From: Spirochaetaceae bacterium
GTDB lineage: Bacteria > Spirochaetota > Spirochaetia > Treponematales > Breznakiellaceae
DNA: 9,498 bases
Direction of reading: 5' to 3'
Assembly (NCBI GenBank): GCA_031267955.1
Contig: JAIRYB010000238.1
Location: 1-9,498, forward strand
Position 1 is the stretch's first letter; each line of letters starts with the position of its first letter. Below are positions 7,790 through 9,498 of this stretch, piece after piece. A program made the position numbers and the translations under genes. The notes below the pieces were generated by a model, which saw nothing but the letters and a program-made list of their open reading frames with translations, ran no database searches and was not told the origin of the DNA.

Positions 7790-8779
7790 TTACCTTTCTC
7801 CGTTCCGCGCCTGTTCCGAGGCGGCGTCGTAGGCCTGGATAATCTTCTTTATAAGGGGGTGGCGGACTACATCGGCTGTATGGAGATAGGCAAAATGGAT
7901 GCCCTCGACGCCTTTCAGGATTGAAAGGGCCTGGACCAGCCCGGAATCAACGCGCCGGGGAAGATCTATCTGGGTCACGTCGCCGGTAATCACGGCCCTG
8001 GCCCGCTCCCCGATACGGGTAAGAAACATCTTCATCTGCTCTTTGGTGGTGTTCTGCGCCTCGTCAAGGATGATCATGCAGTCGTTAAGGCTGCGGCCCC
8101 GCATATAGGCGAGCGGCGCGATCTCTATAACCCGGTCCTCTTCCATGCGGCGTATCATCTCGTAGGGGACAAGGGCCTCCATGGCGTCGTAGAGGGGCCT
8201 GAGGTAGGGGTTGATCTTCTGGGCCAGATCCCCGGGCAGGAAGCCCAGGCTTTCGCCGGCCTCCACCACGGGCCGGGTAAGCACCAGCTTCCGCATGGCC
8301 CTGGAGAGCACGAGGCTAAGGGCTTCCGCGATTGCAAGGTAGGTCTTGCCGGTCCCCGCCGGCCCCACGCAGAAGCTGATGTCATGGGAACGCATACCCT
8401 TGATATAATCGGCCTGATTCCGGCTCCGGGGGAACACGGTCCTGAAACCGTGGGGGATATGTACCAGGGCTTCCCTCATAGGGTCCCCGGCGGCTTCTTC
8501 CCCGGCCCCCGGCCCGCTTCCCCGTATGCCCGCCAAAGCCCGGACATATTCGGGCGAAGGGAACTCCCCTTCCCTTACCGCGGCTACAAGGCTGTCTATC
8601 ATAACCCTGAAACGCCTTGAGGCGGACTCATCCCCGCCCTGAAAACGGATCTCGTTGCCCCGCGCGGCTATACGGCCACCCAGATGGCCTTCCAAAACTC
8701 TGAGATTGCCGTCATTGGCACCGCACACCCCGGAAAGCAGATCCCGGCTGTCCAGCACGATGGTAATACTGTCATCCAT
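7790..8779 (-). CDS. phoH: PhoH-family ATPase, first gene of the operon
   Basis: The 329-residue protein has a variable N-terminal region (1-100) and then the PhoH P-loop domain. Walker A is GPAGTGKT (139-146). A conserved TRPVVEAGESLGFLPGD block lies at 168-184. Walker B is MIILDEAQN (235-243). GDVTQIDLP (266-274) is the expected sensor-like motif, and HTADVVRHPLI follows near the C-terminus. The length is typical for the YbeZ/PhoH group. YbeZ-type PhoH proteins are ATPases, often with RNA-related functions, and physically or genetically partner YbeY in several bacteria; the YbeY gene is two positions downstream here. The ATG at 8777-8779 is preceded by only a minimal GGA about 6 bp upstream. 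The predicted transcript leader is about 10 nt, so the mRNA is nearly leaderless if the promoter call is right. Confidence 0.95.
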   Translation of the reverse strand: MDDSITIVLDSRDLLSGVCGANDGNLRVLEGHLGGRIAARGNEIRFQGGDESASRRFRVMIDSLVAAVREGEFPSPEYVRALAGIRGSGPGAGEEAAGDPMREALVHIPHGFRTVFPRSRNQADYIKGMRSHDISFCVGPAGTGKTYLAIAEALSLVLSRAMRKLVLTRPVVEAGESLGFLPGDLAQKINPYLRPLYDAMEALVPYEMIRRMEEDRVIEIAPLAYMRGRSLNDCMIILDEAQNTTKEQMKMFLTRIGERARAVITGDVTQIDLPRRVDSGLVQALSILKGVEGIHFAYLHTADVVRHPLIKKIIQAYDAASEQARNGER

Positions 8780-8795
8780 CTTTTATCCACAGGAG

Positions 8796-8823
8796 TCTAT
8801 AGGCAGTTTCTATGCCTAGTCAA
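8796..8823 (-). promoter_or_regulatory. Predicted sigma-70-type promoter for the phoH operon
   Basis: Reading leftwards on the minus strand, TTGACT (8823-8818) is a five-of-six match to the -35 consensus. TATAGA (8801-8796) is a reasonable -10 box, and the spacer is 16 bp. The likely start point is near 8789, about 10 nt before the phoH ATG. It is the only well-spaced pair I see upstream of the operon. A perfect TATAAT lies further upstream (8836-8841, minus strand) but lacks a recognisable -35 partner. Confidence 0.55.
8800..8818. promoter_or_regulatory. Inverted repeat between -35 and -10, candidate operator
   Basis: Read on the minus strand, TAGGCA, a 7-nt spacer and TGCCTA form a perfect 6-bp dyad. 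It fills the space between the two promoter boxes and touches both. Placement like this is typical of repressor operators, or of MerR-type activators when the promoter spacing is unusual. No regulator is encoded in the window, so the protein partner is unknown and the dyad could be chance. Confidence 0.4.
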
Positions 8824-8835
8824 GGCCCTGTTTTA

Positions 8836-8841
8836 ATTATA
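8836..8841 (-). promoter_or_regulatory. Isolated TATAAT box upstream of phoH
   Basis: A perfect -10 hexamer lies in the short AT-rich island between the phoH promoter and the hairpin array. At the proper distance upstream the sequence is GC-rich and has no -35 box, and there is no TG extension. It may be a weak second promoter or just part of the AT-rich spacer. Confidence 0.2.
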
Positions 8842-8853
8842 AGGCAATTCCGG

Positions 8854-8941
8854 GCGGGCCGCACCGGCAGGACGCCGGCCGCGATAGATCCATGAGTTTT
8901 GCGGGGCAAAACTCGAAGCACTAAAAACGGCAGGGATGCCG
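8854..8941 (+). repeat. Repeat unit A of the hairpin array
   Basis: The unit has three consecutive hairpins. The first has arms CCGGC and GCCGG with loop AGGAC (8864-8878). The second has 9-bp arms GAGTTTTGC and GCAAAACTC with loop GGG (8894-8914). The third has arms CGGCA and TGCCG with loop GGGA (8928-8941). The block GATCCATGAGTTTTGCGG (8887-8904) recurs exactly in unit B. The 24-base block starting GCACTAAAAACGGCA (8918) recurs in unit C with one change, in the loop. Confidence 0.7.
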
Positions 8942-8942
8942 C

Positions 8943-9040
8943 TTTCCGGCGCAGCCGGGCCGGCATGGAGGCCGGCTGCAACGGATCCATGAGTTTTGCG
9001 GAGCAAATCTCAAAGCCGGAAATCCGCATGGAGGCGGATT
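8943..9040 (+). repeat. Repeat unit B of the hairpin array
   Basis: The first hairpin can fold two ways: arms GCCGGC and GCCGGC around ATGGAG (8959-8976), or 8-bp arms GCAGCCGG (8951-8958) and CCGGCTGC (8972-8979). The second hairpin has arms GAGTTTTGC and GCAAATCTC around GGA (8991-9011), with one mismatch relative to unit A. The third has arms AATCCGC and GCGGATT around ATGGAG (9021-9040), a different arm sequence from the equivalent in A and C but a similar loop. The 23 bases at 8943-8965 match 9155-9177 in unit C at all but one position. Confidence 0.7.
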
Positions 9041-9041
9041 G

Positions 9042-9070
9042 CGCCCGAAGGGCGGCGGCACGGATGCCGC
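9042..9070 (+). repeat. Two small hairpins between units B and D
   Basis: Arms CGCCC and GGGCG enclose GAA (9042-9054). The next hairpin has arms GCGGCA and TGCCGC around CGGA (9055-9070). They abut directly, with no spacer, and the second repeats the GGCA / loop with GGA / TGCC theme of the array. Confidence 0.6.
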
Positions 9071-9081
9071 TGTAACCACGG

Positions 9082-9153
9082 CTGTCCGGCGGTGCCGGAC
9101 AGATGGAGTTTGCCACAGGCAAACTCCGATGCCTTAATCCGGCATGGACGCCG
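9082..9153 (+). repeat. Divergent unit D of the hairpin array
   Basis: This section keeps the order of a GC-rich hairpin, then a GAGTTT-type hairpin, then a GGCATGGA-type hairpin, but with changed arms. The first is a perfect 9-bp stem, CTGTCCGGC and GCCGGACAG, around GGT (9082-9102). The second is a perfect 10-bp stem, GGAGTTTGCC and GGCAAACTCC, around ACA (9105-9127). The third is a weak 4-bp stem around ATGGAC (9140-9153). Both arms of the first two stems differ from units A-C yet still pair, which is compensatory change rather than decay. Confidence 0.6.
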
Positions 9154-9154
9154 T

Positions 9155-9256
9155 TTTCCGGCACAGCCGGGCCGGCAGGAGGCCGGCTGCAATTGATACA
9201 TGATTTTGGCGGAGCAAAACTCAAAGCACTAAAAACGGCATGGATGCCGTTTTTAG
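9155..9256 (+). repeat. Repeat unit C of the hairpin array, ending in a 12-bp stem
   Basis: The first hairpin has arms GCCGGC and GCCGGC around AGGAG (9171-9187), or alternatively CAGCCGG (9164-9170) with CCGGCTG (9183-9189). The GAGTTTTGC-type hairpin (9202-9222) is degenerate in its left arm. The last hairpin is the strongest of its type: arms CTAAAAACGGCA (9229-9240) and TGCCGTTTTTAG (9245-9256) pair over 12 bp around TGGA. Its T run inside the right arm makes it look partly like an intrinsic terminator on either strand, but the GC part of the stem is only about 5 bp. Confidence 0.7.
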
Positions 9257-9278
9257 GGCAGCGCACGGGATAGAAGGG

Positions 9279-9341
9279 GGCGCGGAGCGCGCCACCGCAG
9301 GACCGGAGCGGAGGGACGGTCCGAGGAGGCCGGAGCGGGCC
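9279..9341 (+). repeat. GC-rich GGA-loop hairpins in the right part of the array
   Basis: Three short inverted repeats are visible. Arms GGCGC and GCGCC enclose GGAGC (9279-9293). Arms GGACCG and CGGTCC enclose an 11-nt loop with two GGA triplets (9300-9322). Arms GGCC and GGCC enclose GGAGCG (9328-9341). They are not copies of units A-C but use the same GGA-in-loop design. The last one is short enough to be chance. Confidence 0.5.
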
Positions 9342-9376
9342 GCTATGGCGGGCACGCGGAGCCCCGGATAGCCCGG

Positions 9377-9399
9377 TTTCCGGCGCAAAGCGCCGGAAA
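9377..9399. repeat. Perfect 10-bp hairpin closing the array
   Basis: Arms TTTCCGGCGC and GCGCCGGAAA pair without mismatch around AAA. It would be a very stable stem in RNA or extruded DNA. There is no T run directly after it on either strand, so it is not a standard intrinsic terminator. It marks the right end of the array; beyond it the base composition becomes clearly more AT-rich. Confidence 0.65.
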
Positions 9400-9426
9400 T
9401 GCGCCCAAATACCCAAAAAATCGAGA

Positions 9427-9449
9427 AAACAGACATTTCTGCCCTGTTT
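9427..9449. promoter_or_regulatory. Small dyad upstream of the right-edge promoter
   Basis: AAACAG (9427-9432) and CTGTTT (9444-9449) form a 6-bp inverted repeat with an 11-nt spacer, about 40 bp before the -10 box at 9489. This is a plausible place for a regulator site, but with no gene visible to the right the support is slight. Confidence 0.2.
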
Positions 9450-9485
9450 CCCGCTATTTGCCCCCTACTTTTATTTTTTCATGGG

Positions 9486-9494
9486 TGATATAAT
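9486..9494 (+). promoter_or_regulatory. Extended -10 promoter facing right, for a gene beyond the window
   Basis: TG, one base, then a perfect TATAAT (9489-9494) forms an extended -10 element on the plus strand. No good -35 hexamer sits 16-18 bp upstream, which extended -10 promoters tolerate. The preceding 9466-9480 stretch is T-rich. Transcription would leave the window rightwards, divergent from the phoH operon. Confidence 0.45.
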
Positions 9495-9498
9495 CTTT

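Larger units (their letters stand above)
8854..9399. repeat. Array of about 17 short hairpins built from related modules
   Basis: This stretch has no convincing gene. It is packed with short, mostly perfect inverted repeats with loops of 3-6 nt, lying nearly end to end. Three related units (A 8854-8941, B 8943-9040, C 9155-9256) share sequence. A fourth section (9082-9153) has the same layout with different arm sequences, and a GC-rich tail (9279-9399) has further hairpins. Read on the plus strand, about 12 of the loops contain GGA. Examples are ATGGAG (8965-8970, 9028-9033), TGGA (9241-9244), CGGA (9061-9064), GGGA (8933-8936) and AGGAG (9177-9181). On the minus strand the same loops read TCC. 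It could be a mosaic of palindromic mobile repeats (REP/MITE-like) or a structured RNA locus. I see no transposase nearby and no strong promoter reading into it from the left. Confidence 0.75.

Noticed and set aside
8854..9399. CRISPR array
   Set aside because: Repeats are not of constant length, the intervals are not regular unique spacers, and the units are themselves strings of hairpins. No cas gene is present.
8854..9399. Replication origin or attachment site
   Set aside because: I see no DnaA-box series, no integrase gene and no flanking direct repeats next to a tRNA. The palindromes alone do not support either.
8820..9416. Minus-strand open frame of 198 codons covering the hairpin array
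   Set aside because: The frame follows the repeats. Its product is rich in A, P, R and S with no recognisable domain, the composition comes from the palindromes, and no ribosome-binding site or coding bias supports it. Such frames are often annotated as hypothetical proteins but I see no support here.

Overview
The window is a GC-rich bacterial segment that most resembles a spirochaete of the Treponema group, possibly a gut-associated lineage. This placement rests on two things. Tandem DUF115/MAF-type proteins are common in spirochaetes. The leftward cluster phoH / 7TM-HD phosphodiesterase / ybeY / CBS-CorC / secreted TPR protein has an order I associate with treponemes. It is inferred from gene content and protein style, not from a database match.

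Positions 1-2224 (+ strand) hold two overlapping genes of the DUF115 (6-hydroxymethylpterin pyrophosphokinase MptE-like, or motility-associated factor glycosyltransferase-like) family. The first is cut by the left edge of the window. A 56-bp convergent gap (2225-2280) with two small hairpins separates them from the leftward operon.

Positions 8823-2281 (- strand) form a tightly packed five-gene operon: phoH (ATPase), a PgpH-like membrane HD phosphodiesterase, ybeY (endoribonuclease), a CorC/TlyC-type CBS protein, and a secreted TPR protein. One junction has a 1-bp gap and three have 4-bp stop/start overlaps (ATGA, ATGA, GTGA), so translational coupling is likely. PhoH, YbeY and CorC are the usual partners around rRNA maturation. 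The HD protein adds a probable c-di-AMP turnover function. The TPR protein is an uncharacterised exported member. A promoter-like sequence lies just upstream of phoH with a perfect 6-bp inverted repeat between its -35 and -10 boxes.

Positions about 8824-9498 contain no convincing gene. About 550 bp of this stretch (8854-9399) is an array of short hairpins built from related modules. Most hairpins show GGA in the loop when read on the + strand. This is the most unusual part of the window: either a mosaic of palindromic mobile repeats, or a structured RNA locus with repeated GGA loops of the kind bound by CsrA. After the array comes an AT-richer stretch with an extended -10 promoter facing right, so the array appears to sit between divergent transcription units.
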